64,000 nucleotides of DNA from Moraxellaceae bacterium AER2_44_116 (GTDB taxonomy: Bacteria > Pseudomonadota > Gammaproteobacteria > Pseudomonadales > Moraxellaceae), in the NCBI GenBank assembly GCA_006546595.1, contig VIAD01000005.1:62001-126000 (forward strand), given 5' to 3'. Positions 1 to 8,033 of the stretch are shown here, one piece after another. Both the position numbers and the translations under genes were made by a program. Below the pieces are notes generated by a model that was not told the origin of the DNA, did not search any database, and saw only the letters and a program-made list of their open reading frames with translations. The stretch's first letter is position 1; every line of letters starts with the position of its first letter.

Positions 1-24
1 AAAAGGGCGCAATGATGCGCCCCT
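1..24 (-). terminator. Rho-independent terminator of the Ter cluster
   Basis: On the minus strand GGGCGC and GCGCCC pair around the loop ATCATT and are followed by TTTT. It lies just after the stop of the last Ter gene, so it probably ends that transcript. Confidence 0.75.
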
Positions 25-37
25 ACCAAAACTTATC

Positions 38-619
38 TTACAAACAGGCGCGAATTTGCGGCATTAACTCTTCAAAGGTACGGCCATTACCATTTTCACC
101 TAAGGCGTGCATTTTCCACTCGCCATTGTGTTTATAGACTTTTGCCATAATTTGTGCCGAGTGATTGCCTTGACACGACAAGTTATAACGTGCCACTTCT
201 TGATTATTCCCTGCATTAACAATACGGCAATAAGCATTTTCGACTTGCGAAAAGTTTTGACCTGTAAAGCTATTGACGGTAAATACCAAGCTTTTGACGT
301 TGGCAGGAATACGGGTTAAATCAACGACAATTTGTTCATCGTCGCCTTCGCCTGCGCCTGTACGGTTGTCGCCACTGTGTTTAATGCTACCGTCTTTGCT
401 TTGTAATTGGCGAAACCAAACGATGTCAACCATTTGCCCTTGCTCATCAAACATTAAGCACGAGGTATCTAAGTCAATATCCACTGAACCGCCGCCAAAA
501 CCCATAAAACCTTTCTTTTTGGCAACATCCCAACCTAAACCCATAATGACTTTAGTGAGACCTGTACCTGCTTCTTTATCAAGGGAAATTTTTTGCCCTT
601 TTTGGAGATTCACTGCCAT
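38..619 (-). CDS. TerD-family protein (TerZ-like), tellurite/stress cluster
   Basis: A TerD-domain protein of 193 residues covering almost the whole chain. TerD domains bind Ca2+ through acidic loops; here the loop motifs DIDLD and GDNRTGAGEGDDE are present, so calcium binding is likely. It also has a glycine-rich insert (GFMGFGGGS) that the two stand-alone TerD proteins at 4.1-5.3 kb lack and that TerA shares, which is why I place it nearer TerZ. The family is linked to tellurite, phage and stress resistance, but the biochemical role is unsettled. Start: an ATG at 628 lies 1 nt from the GAGG Shine-Dalgarno; the second ATG at 619 is 10 nt away and gives the usual family start MAVNLQKG, so 619 is chosen. 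Last gene of the cluster, 33 nt after the AIM24 gene. Confidence 0.85.
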   Translation of the reverse strand: MAVNLQKGQKISLDKEAGTGLTKVIMGLGWDVAKKKGFMGFGGGSVDIDLDTSCLMFDEQGQMVDIVWFRQLQSKDGSIKHSGDNRTGAGEGDDEQIVVDLTRIPANVKSLVFTVNSFTGQNFSQVENAYCRIVNAGNNQEVARYNLSCQGNHSAQIMAKVYKHNGEWKMHALGENGNGRTFEELMPQIRACL

Positions 620-652
620 TTTCTTCATTCCTCATTTTACGATTAAAAATAA

Positions 653-1354
653 TTAGCCATTTCCACGCGTTTCTTTACGCAACCATGCAATAAAATTGTC
701 TTTATTGCGTGAACAAATCACCACTTTGCCTTTGCCCGAAAACTTCAACACCATACCTTCGCCACTGGTGACGCTATTGACTAAACGCCCCATAAAACCG
801 CCGCCACTGGTCGTCACAGACACTTCATGGCGTAAGGCACTATCCCAAGCCACAACATGGGCATTATCAACAACAATATCTTTACCTTGTTCCACCTCTA
901 AAACAAAACTTGAACCCATGCCCGATACCGCTAATTTGCCAAAGCCTGAGGCTTCACAGATAAAAAAGCCACCTGTATCACCAAAAATCGCCGTACCTAA
1001 ACTTTGAGTGCGTACTTTTAAAGCAACGCCACTTTCGGCAGCCACAAAAGCACCATCGGTAATCATATAACTGGTCGTGCCGACGTCTAAGACTTGAATA
1101 GCACCCGGTAACACGGGAGATAACAAACAATCACCCCCGCCTTTGATTGCTTCAATATGCTGTTGAAAAAACGACTCGCCATTTGCAAAGGTACGCATTA
1201 AGGCACTGCCTAAACCGCCCGTCATTTTACCTTTTAGCTCAAGGTTACTTTCCATCATCACCATGGCGTTTGATTCGCAATAAATCTTTTCGCCTTGCTG
1301 CATACTCACGTGCAAAAACGGGTCAACATCACCTGTCACGGTAAATTGAGGCAT
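653..1354 (-). CDS. AIM24 / TIGR00266 family protein
   Basis: A 233-residue protein of the AIM24 (TIGR00266) family, seen in the glycine-rich beta-rich body with repeated segments such as ESNAMVMME, GGGDCLLSPVLPG and SSFVLEVEQGKDIVVD. The family folds as a beta-helix-like trimer; its bacterial function is unknown, and it often sits with TerD-type genes, as here. No signal peptide or membrane segment is visible, so it is probably cytosolic. ATG at 1354 is preceded by GGAG at suitable spacing. It lies between TerA and the TerZ-like gene on the same strand, and probably works with the Ter proteins; that is inference from position only. Confidence 0.85.
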   Translation of the reverse strand: MPQFTVTGDVDPFLHVSMQQGEKIYCESNAMVMMESNLELKGKMTGGLGSALMRTFANGESFFQQHIEAIKGGGDCLLSPVLPGAIQVLDVGTTSYMITDGAFVAAESGVALKVRTQSLGTAIFGDTGGFFICEASGFGKLAVSGMGSSFVLEVEQGKDIVVDNAHVVAWDSALRHEVSVTTSGGGFMGRLVNSVTSGEGMVLKFSGKGKVVICSRNKDNFIAWLRKETRGNG

Positions 1355-1428
1355 TCGTTACGCTCCATTTTTCTCTTTGAAAACTAATAAGTAAATTAAC
1401 ATAAGTTTGTTTGTATTCACGTTTGCAC

Positions 1429-1471
1429 TGAGCTTGTCGAAGTGTTCTGCGCCAATGCTTCGACAGGCTCA
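1429..1471. repeat. Small inverted repeat of the TCGAAG type
   Basis: TGAGCTTGTCGAAGT and GCTTCGACAGGCTCA form imperfect inverted arms with a 13-nt loop in the gap between the TerA and AIM24 genes. A related element is at 52122-52172. There is no T-run, so it is not a classical terminator. Confidence 0.6.
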
Positions 1472-1505
1472 CCATAACCGATGATACTTTTGTGCAGGGA
1501 GTTAT

Positions 1506-2717
1506 TCACTTACTACCTTCTGCCCATTTAAAGCCAAAACCAAACCATTTATCCATATCAGGATGACCATGAAAATATTCAACTAATTTAGTGACAGATA
1601 ACTGACCGCGAATATTTTCAATCATCGCCACCGCACACATACCTTTGCTATCAGTAATATCTAAACGCACTTCTACAGGCGGTTGGTTGGCAATATGAAT
1701 GGTGACAACACCATCGGTGGCAGCCCAATTCGGCACACCTTCATAAATAAAAGCAAATACTAAAACCCGTTTAATGGTGTCAAAGTGATCGCCATTGATT
1801 AGCAAATTTTCGCCATTCGTAGAAGCACCTGTCCGGTCATCGGCTTCTAAACTAATAAACGGGGCTTGATTATAATTACCCCACGCCTTGCCTAGTGCTT
1901 GCACGACACCTTTTTCACCATTGGTCATTTCATACATACAACCGACATCAAGGTCGATTTTTTTACTGCCAAAGCCTAAAAACCCGCCTTTTTGGGGATT
2001 TTTATTCCAATTCAAATTGACTCGTACTTTGCCAAACCCTTGACTATCTTGACGTTTTTCGAGAGAAATTTTATCGCCTGATTTTTGCAGCGTGACTTTG
2101 GTTAACGATACTTTTGTTTCTGGTTTTGGCGGTTCAACTTTTGCGACATCGACTTTTGGCGGCTCTTTAGCGGGAGGCACGGCCGATGGCGGAGGCGCAA
2201 CATCGCCACCAAAATGTTTGACTAAGGCTTCTAAGCCACCGTTAAATCCTTGAGCGACGGCACAAAAACGCCATTCACCATTTTTACGATAAAACTCACC
2301 GACCATTAAGGCTTTTTCTTCGGCGAAATCTTTACCGCTAAAACTAAAACGTGAGCTTTCTTGGCCATTGGCGACAAAACGCAAATAACAACCGTCACGC
2401 AACTGACTCATTGTTCCTGTGCCATCAATAGCAGCGGTTATCACCAAACGGTCAATACTGGCGGGCAATTTGGCTAAATTGAGTTGGAATGTCGTGGCAT
2501 CGCCGTTGTTTGAAGGGATGATTTCTACGCCACCACATGGCGTTTTCGCTTGGTTAAAAAACGTCATGTAACGCTCATCGCTGAGCTTACTAGCGGCATC
2601 TAAACCAAAACAAGAAAAATCGACAACTACTGCACCAACCGACTTAACACCAACTTGAAATAGTGATCCTGTGACTAATTGCGAAACCAAACCACGCTGA
2701 CCTTTGGTGATATCCAT
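1506..2717 (-). CDS. terA: TerA-like tellurite resistance protein (two domains)
   Basis: A 403-residue protein. Residues about 1-170 form a TerD-like domain (ends VAQGFNGGLEALVKHFGG). A Pro/Lys-rich linker follows at about 172-205 (PPSAVPPAKEPPK), then a second TerD-superfamily domain typical of TerA at about 205-400 with GGFLGFGSKKIDLDVG and DDRTGAS. Length matches TerA. The N-terminal domain has lost the canonical calcium loop: where stand-alone TerD has GDNRTGAGDGDDE it reads PSNNGDATTF. The C-terminal domain keeps IDLD but only part of the second loop. The stop is 6 nt after the start side of the neighbouring TerF-like gene's end, so the two are one operon. Role in tellurite/phage/stress response is by family; not shown here. 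Confidence 0.8.
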   Translation of the reverse strand: MDITKGQRGLVSQLVTGSLFQVGVKSVGAVVVDFSCFGLDAASKLSDERYMTFFNQAKTPCGGVEIIPSNNGDATTFQLNLAKLPASIDRLVITAAIDGTGTMSQLRDGCYLRFVANGQESSRFSFSGKDFAEEKALMVGEFYRKNGEWRFCAVAQGFNGGLEALVKHFGGDVAPPPSAVPPAKEPPKVDVAKVEPPKPETKVSLTKVTLQKSGDKISLEKRQDSQGFGKVRVNLNWNKNPQKGGFLGFGSKKIDLDVGCMYEMTNGEKGVVQALGKAWGNYNQAPFISLEADDRTGASTNGENLLINGDHFDTIKRVLVFAFIYEGVPNWAATDGVVTIHIANQPPVEVRLDITDSKGMCAVAMIENIRGQLSVTKLVEYFHGHPDMDKWFGFGFKWAEGSK

Positions 2718-2723
2718 GATGAT

Positions 2724-4049
2724 TTAACCTCGAACCAATAATTGTTTTTGTTTTGCCTGTTCTAACCATTTCGGATATTCATTCATTAAACGAGCAAACA
2801 ACTGCTCATCGTTTAGTTCTTGCGGGCTTTTGACACTAAAGAAATCAGCGTTGTCTAAATAACGCCCTCTCAAATCATCCAACTTCTCTAAGAATTCAAA
2901 TGCACCCGTTGGGCCAATACCCATAAACTGCCAGAAAATCGGCTCATAAGACGCATATAACACTTGGTTTTCGGCGGCTTTACGATTACTGGTTGCGCCA
3001 TCGGTCAAAAACATCACATAGACAGGCGATTCTGCGGCAGGCGTTAACGGCGATTGGCGGTCGCTATTACCGCCCAAATAATGCTGACGAATCATTTTCA
3101 TCACGGCTGAATATTCTGTACCGCCTTCAAGTGGAAAGTGTTCGATTAAATGACCAATATATTGCTGATAATTGCGTAAGGTAATCACAGGTGCGCGATG
3201 GCTTTTTTGACCAAACAAAAAGACATCCACTTCGCCATCATCATCAAAGCGGCACGCTAAGGCGACGATACGCTCAACAAAGGCTTGAATTTGGCCTTGA
3301 CTATATAAACGACTCATTGAGGCGGAAATATCTAAGCACAAACACACTTTGGCACGATGCTCGCCTAAACCTGATTTTTCGAGCGAAACTTGGGCTTTTT
3401 TAATCAAACTAATTAATTGTGGTGCTTCTTGCTCAATGCGTTTTTCGAGTTGAATCCGTTTAGTTAATGACGGCTTTGCAGGTGCAGGTGAGGCAGGAGA
3501 AGAACTACTAGGAGGATTGCTTGCCGAATTTGGTGCGGCCACTTCGCCACCAAAATGCGCCACTAAGGCATCTAAACCACCATTAAAACCTTGAGCGACG
3601 GCCGCTAAACGCCAAATACCGTCTTTACGATAAATTTCTGCCACCATTAAGGCGCGTTCAGCCTGAAAATCCGCACCTGAAAAGTTAAAGACACAGCCTT
3701 GACCGTCGCGAATACGCAAGGTGCTAGGCTGGATTTGCGCCATTGTGCCAACACCATCAATAGCTGCCGTAAAAACTAATTTTTCGATAGCAGGGGGAAT
3801 ATTGGCAAGAGCTAACTGAAACGAAGCTTGATTAGATTGATTATTAAGTAATTTAACGCCACCACAGGGCGATTGAGGCTGATTAAAAAATGTCATATAA
3901 CGCTCGTCACTGAGCTTGCCTGCGGCATCAACACCAAAACAACTAAAATCAATGGTGAATGCGGCGTTTATCTGTAGTTCAACGGTCAAGTTAGTGCTAT
4001 TAGCAGTGATATCAGCGACTTTGACTTTTTGGCCACGAATCATATCCAT
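2724..4049 (-). CDS. terF: TerF-like protein: TerD-like domain plus von Willebrand A domain
   Basis: A 441-residue protein. Residues 1-170 are a TerD-like domain closely resembling the N-terminus of the adjacent TerA (shared DFSCFG.DAA.KLSDERYMTFFNQ), pointing to duplication. A Ser/Pro-rich linker at about 172-192 leads to a vWA domain at about 215-430 with the MIDAS motif DISAS and a later TDGAT, so a divalent metal site is expected. Like TerA, the TerD part lacks the acidic GDGDDE loop. vWA domains usually mediate protein contacts; in Ter systems TerF is thought to be part of a cytosolic complex. ATG at 4049 follows AGGAA. It is downstream of a terminator at 4070-4095, so it may have its own promoter. 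Confidence 0.8.
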   Translation of the reverse strand: MDMIRGQKVKVADITANSTNLTVELQINAAFTIDFSCFGVDAAGKLSDERYMTFFNQPQSPCGGVKLLNNQSNQASFQLALANIPPAIEKLVFTAAIDGVGTMAQIQPSTLRIRDGQGCVFNFSGADFQAERALMVAEIYRKDGIWRLAAVAQGFNGGLDALVAHFGGEVAAPNSASNPPSSSSPASPAPAKPSLTKRIQLEKRIEQEAPQLISLIKKAQVSLEKSGLGEHRAKVCLCLDISASMSRLYSQGQIQAFVERIVALACRFDDDGEVDVFLFGQKSHRAPVITLRNYQQYIGHLIEHFPLEGGTEYSAVMKMIRQHYLGGNSDRQSPLTPAAESPVYVMFLTDGATSNRKAAENQVLYASYEPIFWQFMGIGPTGAFEFLEKLDDLRGRYLDNADFFSVKSPQELNDEQLFARLMNEYPKWLEQAKQKQLLVRG

Positions 4050-4069
4050 GATGTATTCCTATAATGATT

Positions 4070-4095
4070 AAAACAAAGGCGAGATAATCTCGCCC
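4070..4095 (-). terminator. Terminator after terD
   Basis: On the minus strand the palindrome GGCGAGATTATCTCGCC is followed by TTTGTTTT. It separates the two terD genes upstream from the terF-terA-AIM24-terZ group, perhaps as a partial terminator. Confidence 0.7.
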
Positions 4096-4116
4096 TGTTT
4101 ATTCAATGTTTAGTAT

Positions 4117-4692
4117 TTAAACATTGACACCGTAGCTACCCGCCAACGGTCCTAAACCACCTTTGAAGCCTTGCCCCACGGCTTTAAACTTCCAATCACT
4201 GCCATTACGATAGACTTCACCAAAAATCATCGCCGCTTCGGTAGAACCGTCTTCGGACAGGTCATAACGAGCCACTTCTTGTTGATTGGCATCATTCAAA
4301 ATACGCACATAGGCGCGTGATACTTGACCAAAGTTTTGCTTACGGCCTTCGGCATCATAAATCACCACACAAACAGCCACTTTTTCGACATCCGCAGGCA
4401 TTTTGCTCAGGTCAATGATAATGGTTTCGTCGTCACCATCACCTGCGCCCGTACGGTTATCACCGCCATGCACTACTGAGCCTTCCGCGTTTTGTTTGTT
4501 ATTGAAGAAAATAAAATCGCCATCGGCACGAACTTTACCTGCGTTATTTAACACAAAACCTACTGCATCTAAGTCAAAGGCTGCGCCATCTGTCGCACGC
4601 GTGTCCCAACCTAAACCCACAACCATTTTGGTCATCGTTGGGGCTTCTTTACTTAAATTAACGTTACCGCCTTTTTGCAAACTAATCGCCAT
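4117..4692 (-). CDS. terD: Stand-alone TerD protein
   Basis: A 191-residue single-domain TerD protein, the normal family length. Both calcium-binding segments are intact: AFDLDAVGF and GDNRTGAGDGDDE. The end VGQGFKGGLGPLAGSYGVNV is typical of TerD. The ATG at 4692 is preceded by GGAG. It follows the gene at 4735-5313 by 42 nt on the same strand and the two are closely related, so they are a tandem TerD/TerE-type pair. By family it is a cytosolic Ca2+-binding protein of the tellurite/stress response. Confidence 0.9.
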   Translation of the reverse strand: MAISLQKGGNVNLSKEAPTMTKMVVGLGWDTRATDGAAFDLDAVGFVLNNAGKVRADGDFIFFNNKQNAEGSVVHGGDNRTGAGDGDDETIIIDLSKMPADVEKVAVCVVIYDAEGRKQNFGQVSRAYVRILNDANQQEVARYDLSEDGSTEAAMIFGEVYRNGSDWKFKAVGQGFKGGLGPLAGSYGVNV

Positions 4693-4734
4693 GTTACTAC
4701 TCCACTTATGAAATCAAAAAATTCAATCTAAAAA

Positions 4735-5313
4735 TCAACCAATGTTGACACCATGCTGCATACACAGTGCATATAAACCACCACTATAACCCTGACCTAC
4801 GGCTTTAAACTTCCACTCACCCGCGTTTCGATAGACTTCACCAAAAATCATTGCTGTTTCGGTGGAGTAATCTTCACTTAAATCAAAACGCGCAATTTCG
4901 CTATTATCGGAGGCGTTGACAATACGCATAAACGCACCGCCAATTTGACCAAAACTTTGCCGACGCGCTTCGGCATCATGAATCGTCACTGCTACCACTA
5001 AACGCTGTACGGTCGCTGGCACATTCGGCAGATTCACCTTGATTGCCTCATCATCACCGTCGCCTGCACCTGTACGGTTGTCACCCGTGTGTTCTACTGA
5101 ACCACAAGCTGACTTCGCTTGATTATAAAAAATAAAGTCGGCATCAGAACGAACTTTGCCTGTGTCCGCCACCATAAATAAGCTAGCATCTAAGTCAAAC
5201 GCTGCGCCATCGGTTGAGCGTGCATCCCATCCCAAACCAATGACGATATTGCTTAAATTAGGCGCGGCTTTGCTTAAACTTAAATTACCGCCTTTTTGCA
5301 GACTAAGTGCCAT
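4735..5313 (-). CDS. Stand-alone TerD/TerE-type protein
   Basis: A 192-residue TerD-domain protein with intact AFDLDASLF and GDNRTGAGDGDDE calcium loops. The reading frame stays open to 5391, but the ATG at 5313 has AAGGAG 8 nt upstream and gives the family start MALSLQKGG, so the upstream 26 codons are left out. It is the first gene of the Ter unit, paired with the TerD gene 42 nt downstream. Whether it corresponds to TerD or TerE of plasmid R478 cannot be decided from the sequence alone. Confidence 0.9.
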   Translation of the reverse strand: MALSLQKGGNLSLSKAAPNLSNIVIGLGWDARSTDGAAFDLDASLFMVADTGKVRSDADFIFYNQAKSACGSVEHTGDNRTGAGDGDDEAIKVNLPNVPATVQRLVVAVTIHDAEARRQSFGQIGGAFMRIVNASDNSEIARFDLSEDYSTETAMIFGEVYRNAGEWKFKAVGQGYSGGLYALCMQHGVNIG

Positions 5314-5445
5314 GCAGATACTCCTTGTGCTTTTTTCTAAATAAATAATACTGCTTGTGAATATGGCGTTTTTACCATGATATTCAAACAATGATTTATA
5401 GCAGAATTGTTACCGAAAACATCATTTGCCGAGTAAACAAACAAA

Positions 5446-5477
5446 AATAAAGGGCGCAACAGATGCACCCTTTATTT
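5446..5477. terminator. Hairpin terminator between DUF475 gene and Ter genes
   Basis: AAATAAAGGGCGCA and TGCACCCTTTATTT are inverted arms (one mismatch) around a short loop, giving T-rich ends on both strands. It probably ends the DUF475 transcript on the minus strand. Confidence 0.65.
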
Positions 5478-5540
5478 CAACATCAGGATGAGCAAGGACT
5501 ACTTTAAAACATCCCTTCCCCACCGACAATTCACATGATG

Positions 5541-6581
5541 TTATGCCGCTTCTTTTTTACTGTGCCGTATGGATGAAAGCACCGACCAGCCAATAAACGC
5601 GATACCAATTAAGCCCGTCACTAATTCTGGCACATGAAACTTCATACTCAGCAACATAATCACAGCCAAAGCACCAATGGCGTAATGAGCACCGTGTTCT
5701 AAGAAAATAAACTCATCCAATGTGCCTTTTTCGACCAAATAAATCGTCATTGAACGCACAAACATCGCACCAATCGTTAAACCCAACATGATAATAACCA
5801 CGTCATTGGTAATCGCAAATGCGCCAATGACACCATCAAAACTAAACGAGGCATCCAACACTTCTAAGTATAAAAAGCCGCCAACACTGCCTCTTTTGAC
5901 CATTTCACCAATGGCAGGATCGTGCTCTTCTTCCTCTAAAAAGCCACTTAACACATTCACACCCAAAAACACGACAATCCCCCAAACCCCTGCCAATAAG
6001 ACTTTTAAGGTTTCACCTTCGGAGACTAACGATAACGACAACAACAATGCCGTTAACGCAACAAATACGGATACGGCATCGACTTTACCTAAGACAGCCA
6101 GTTTTTCTTCGATCCAATGTAACCAATGAATGTCTTTTTCGGCATCAAAAATAAAGCTTAAAAACACTAACATTAAGAACATGCCACCAAAAGCAGCTAC
6201 TTCGGAATGATGGGATAATAACAATTCCGAATATTGTTTAGGATCATTTAACGCCATTTGACCACTTTCAATCATGCTCATATCAGTAGTAAAAGCAACA
6301 ATAGCCAATGGAAAAACTAAGCGCATGCCAAACACAGCAACCAACATACCCACGGTTAAAAACAAGGTACGCCAAAAATGGTCCCAGTGTTTTAATACCG
6401 ACGCGTTCACCACCGCATTATCAAAGGATAAAGACACTTCCATGACCGCTAAAATAGCGGCAATCATCAACATCTTAAATGCAGTTTGCACGGAGTGATC
6501 GGGGTGATGGTCGTAGCCCCACCAAAAAGCCAGTCCGAGACAGATAAATGTCACGGCAAAAGAAATACGAAAGTGTTGCAA
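5541..6581 (-). CDS. DUF475 (TerC-like) integral membrane protein
   Basis: A 346-residue polytopic membrane protein with about nine hydrophobic segments. Two repeated acidic motifs, EVSLSFDNAVV (about residue 48) and EVLDASFSFDGVIG (about 243), are the duplicated signature of the TerC/DUF475 superfamily, thought to move metal ions such as Mn2+ across the inner membrane. The first codon is TTG at 6581, with AGGGA 9 nt upstream; the resulting start (xQHFRISFAVTFICLGLAFW) looks like a normal family N-terminus, and no better ATG exists before the first membrane segment. It stands directly upstream of the TerD genes on the same strand, separated by a terminator, and probably belongs functionally to the Ter group. 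Confidence 0.85.
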   Translation of the reverse strand: MQHFRISFAVTFICLGLAFWWGYDHHPDHSVQTAFKMLMIAAILAVMEVSLSFDNAVVNASVLKHWDHFWRTLFLTVGMLVAVFGMRLVFPLAIVAFTTDMSMIESGQMALNDPKQYSELLLSHHSEVAAFGGMFLMLVFLSFIFDAEKDIHWLHWIEEKLAVLGKVDAVSVFVALTALLLSLSLVSEGETLKVLLAGVWGIVVFLGVNVLSGFLEEEEHDPAIGEMVKRGSVGGFLYLEVLDASFSFDGVIGAFAITNDVVIIMLGLTIGAMFVRSMTIYLVEKGTLDEFIFLEHGAHYAIGALAVIMLLSMKFHVPELVTGLIGIAFIGWSVLSSIRHSKKEAA

Positions 6582-6905
6582 GATGGTTATTCCCTATCAG
6601 CTAAAAGATGGCGCATGATAACGCGAATTATTGCTATTTGGGCTATTTTGACCAATTATTAACCATCTCGGCTTTTAAAATTTTCTATGGCAAAATATTG
6701 ATGCAACCTTGCCATGTTAAGAAAACATGGCAACGCTATTCGTTGCGATCCTTGTTTCTTGGACTAGCTAACATTTTTACACACAAAACTGGCGAAGCTG
6801 ATTTAATCGTGCTACATCATCATTAAGATTGCAGGTTAAATTGAAATAGTTGAATAGAAGCCTACTTTTGCCACTATGCACAGTTTCATGAAGGAGTATG
6901 AAGTC
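6582..6905. other. Divergent intergenic region with one hairpin
   Basis: A 324-nt gap between the divergent DUF475 and FIST genes that should hold both promoters. The only clear structure is TTGCCATG / CATGGCAA at 6709-6733 with a 9-nt loop. A 72-codon open frame here has no ribosome site or recognisable content and is not called. Confidence 0.5.
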
Positions 6906-8033
6906 ATGCGTGCAATGTCTGCCGCCACACAAATCGCCGATGCCTATCGTGCGGGGGTTTATCTCGGTGAGCAACTCAAGCCATTAATGCCCGAAGTTGT
7001 CTTTTTGTTTACCACCATTGATTATGGCGATAGCGCAGATATTCTTGAAGGCTTACATGACGGTTTAGAACATGACTGTATTGTCATTGGTAACAGTGGC
7101 GATGGGGTTTACGAAACGGAAGGCGCAAGTGATTTTGGTGCTTCGGCACTCGCTCTCAGCAGTGATGGCGCAATTCAATGGCAATTACATATTGGTAAAA
7201 ACGTCTCAACAGATCCCATTTTAGCCACACGCACTGCACTGCAATACCATCAACAAACCCGTCTTTTTTTTATGATTTCTGACTTTCACGCCGATGCCTC
7301 TTTAGTTGAAAGTGTCCTAGAGCATGAAATTCATGTGCCCGTCGTGGGTGGCTTTGCGGCTGACGACCAACAATGGCATAAATGCGCTCTATATGCTAAT
7401 CACGAAGTCCTCAGTGACTGTGTCGTAGCACTCTCGGCAACAGAGGACATTAATTTTTCGATCTATGTTGAAAACTCAATTACCCCCATGGGCAATATAG
7501 GCATTATTAATCAAGCACAAGGCAACCGTATTGAAATGATTAATGACTGTCCCGCCATGCGCTTTATTGAAAAAGAAACGGGCAAGCCTGTTTTACGCAG
7601 TGATGCCACGTCGCTGATGATTATTAACGAACATGAGCAAGGCATTAAACGCGTGCGCTCCATTGCTCAAGAGATTGGCCATAGTGACAGTGCCTTACAA
7701 TTATATGGCGGCATTGCCGTGGGTCAAAAAGTGCAAGTCTGTTTGGCACAACCCGATCTGATGATTGAAGAAACCTATAAACTTGCGGCATTAGCGGCGG
7801 CTGAAAACAACATTGACCCGATTGCCGCAATTGTTGTCAGTTGTGCAGGACGCAAAAAAATATTAGGTACACGACTGCATCATGAAATCACAGCCCTCAC
7901 TCAACATTTTGGCAAATTACCTTTAGTGGGCTTCCCCTCACTTGGCGAAATTGGCCCTTTACGCACAACACATGGTTATAGTGACAATTTATTTCATAAT
8001 ATGACCTATGTTTTATTGTTGATCGGCTCATGA
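6906..8033 (+). CDS. FIST-domain signal-sensing protein
   Basis: A 375-residue cytosolic protein with an FIST N domain (about residues 25-205; PEVVFLFTTIDYG, VVGGFAADDQQW) and an FIST C domain (about 215-360; ending LVGFPSLGEIGP). FIST domains are proposed small-ligand sensors, possibly for amino acids, that feed histidine kinases or cyclic-di-GMP enzymes. In-frame ATGs exist at 6876 and 6891, but AAGGAG lies 9 nt before the ATG at 6906, which is chosen. Its stop overlaps the start of the hybrid kinase (ATGA at 8030), so the two are translationally coupled and the FIST protein very likely supplies the kinase's signal. Confidence 0.85.
   Translation: MRAMSAATQIADAYRAGVYLGEQLKPLMPEVVFLFTTIDYGDSADILEGLHDGLEHDCIVIGNSGDGVYETEGASDFGASALALSSDGAIQWQLHIGKNVSTDPILATRTALQYHQQTRLFFMISDFHADASLVESVLEHEIHVPVVGGFAADDQQWHKCALYANHEVLSDCVVALSATEDINFSIYVENSITPMGNIGIINQAQGNRIEMINDCPAMRFIEKETGKPVLRSDATSLMIINEHEQGIKRVRSIAQEIGHSDSALQLYGGIAVGQKVQVCLAQPDLMIEETYKLAALAAAENNIDPIAAIVVSCAGRKKILGTRLHHEITALTQHFGKLPLVGFPSLGEIGPLRTTHGYSDNLFHNMTYVLLLIGS

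Noticed and set aside
6608..6826. A 72-codon open frame in the DUF475-FIST gap
   Set aside because: No ribosome site; it reads through the TTGCCATG hairpin and has no sensible protein features.
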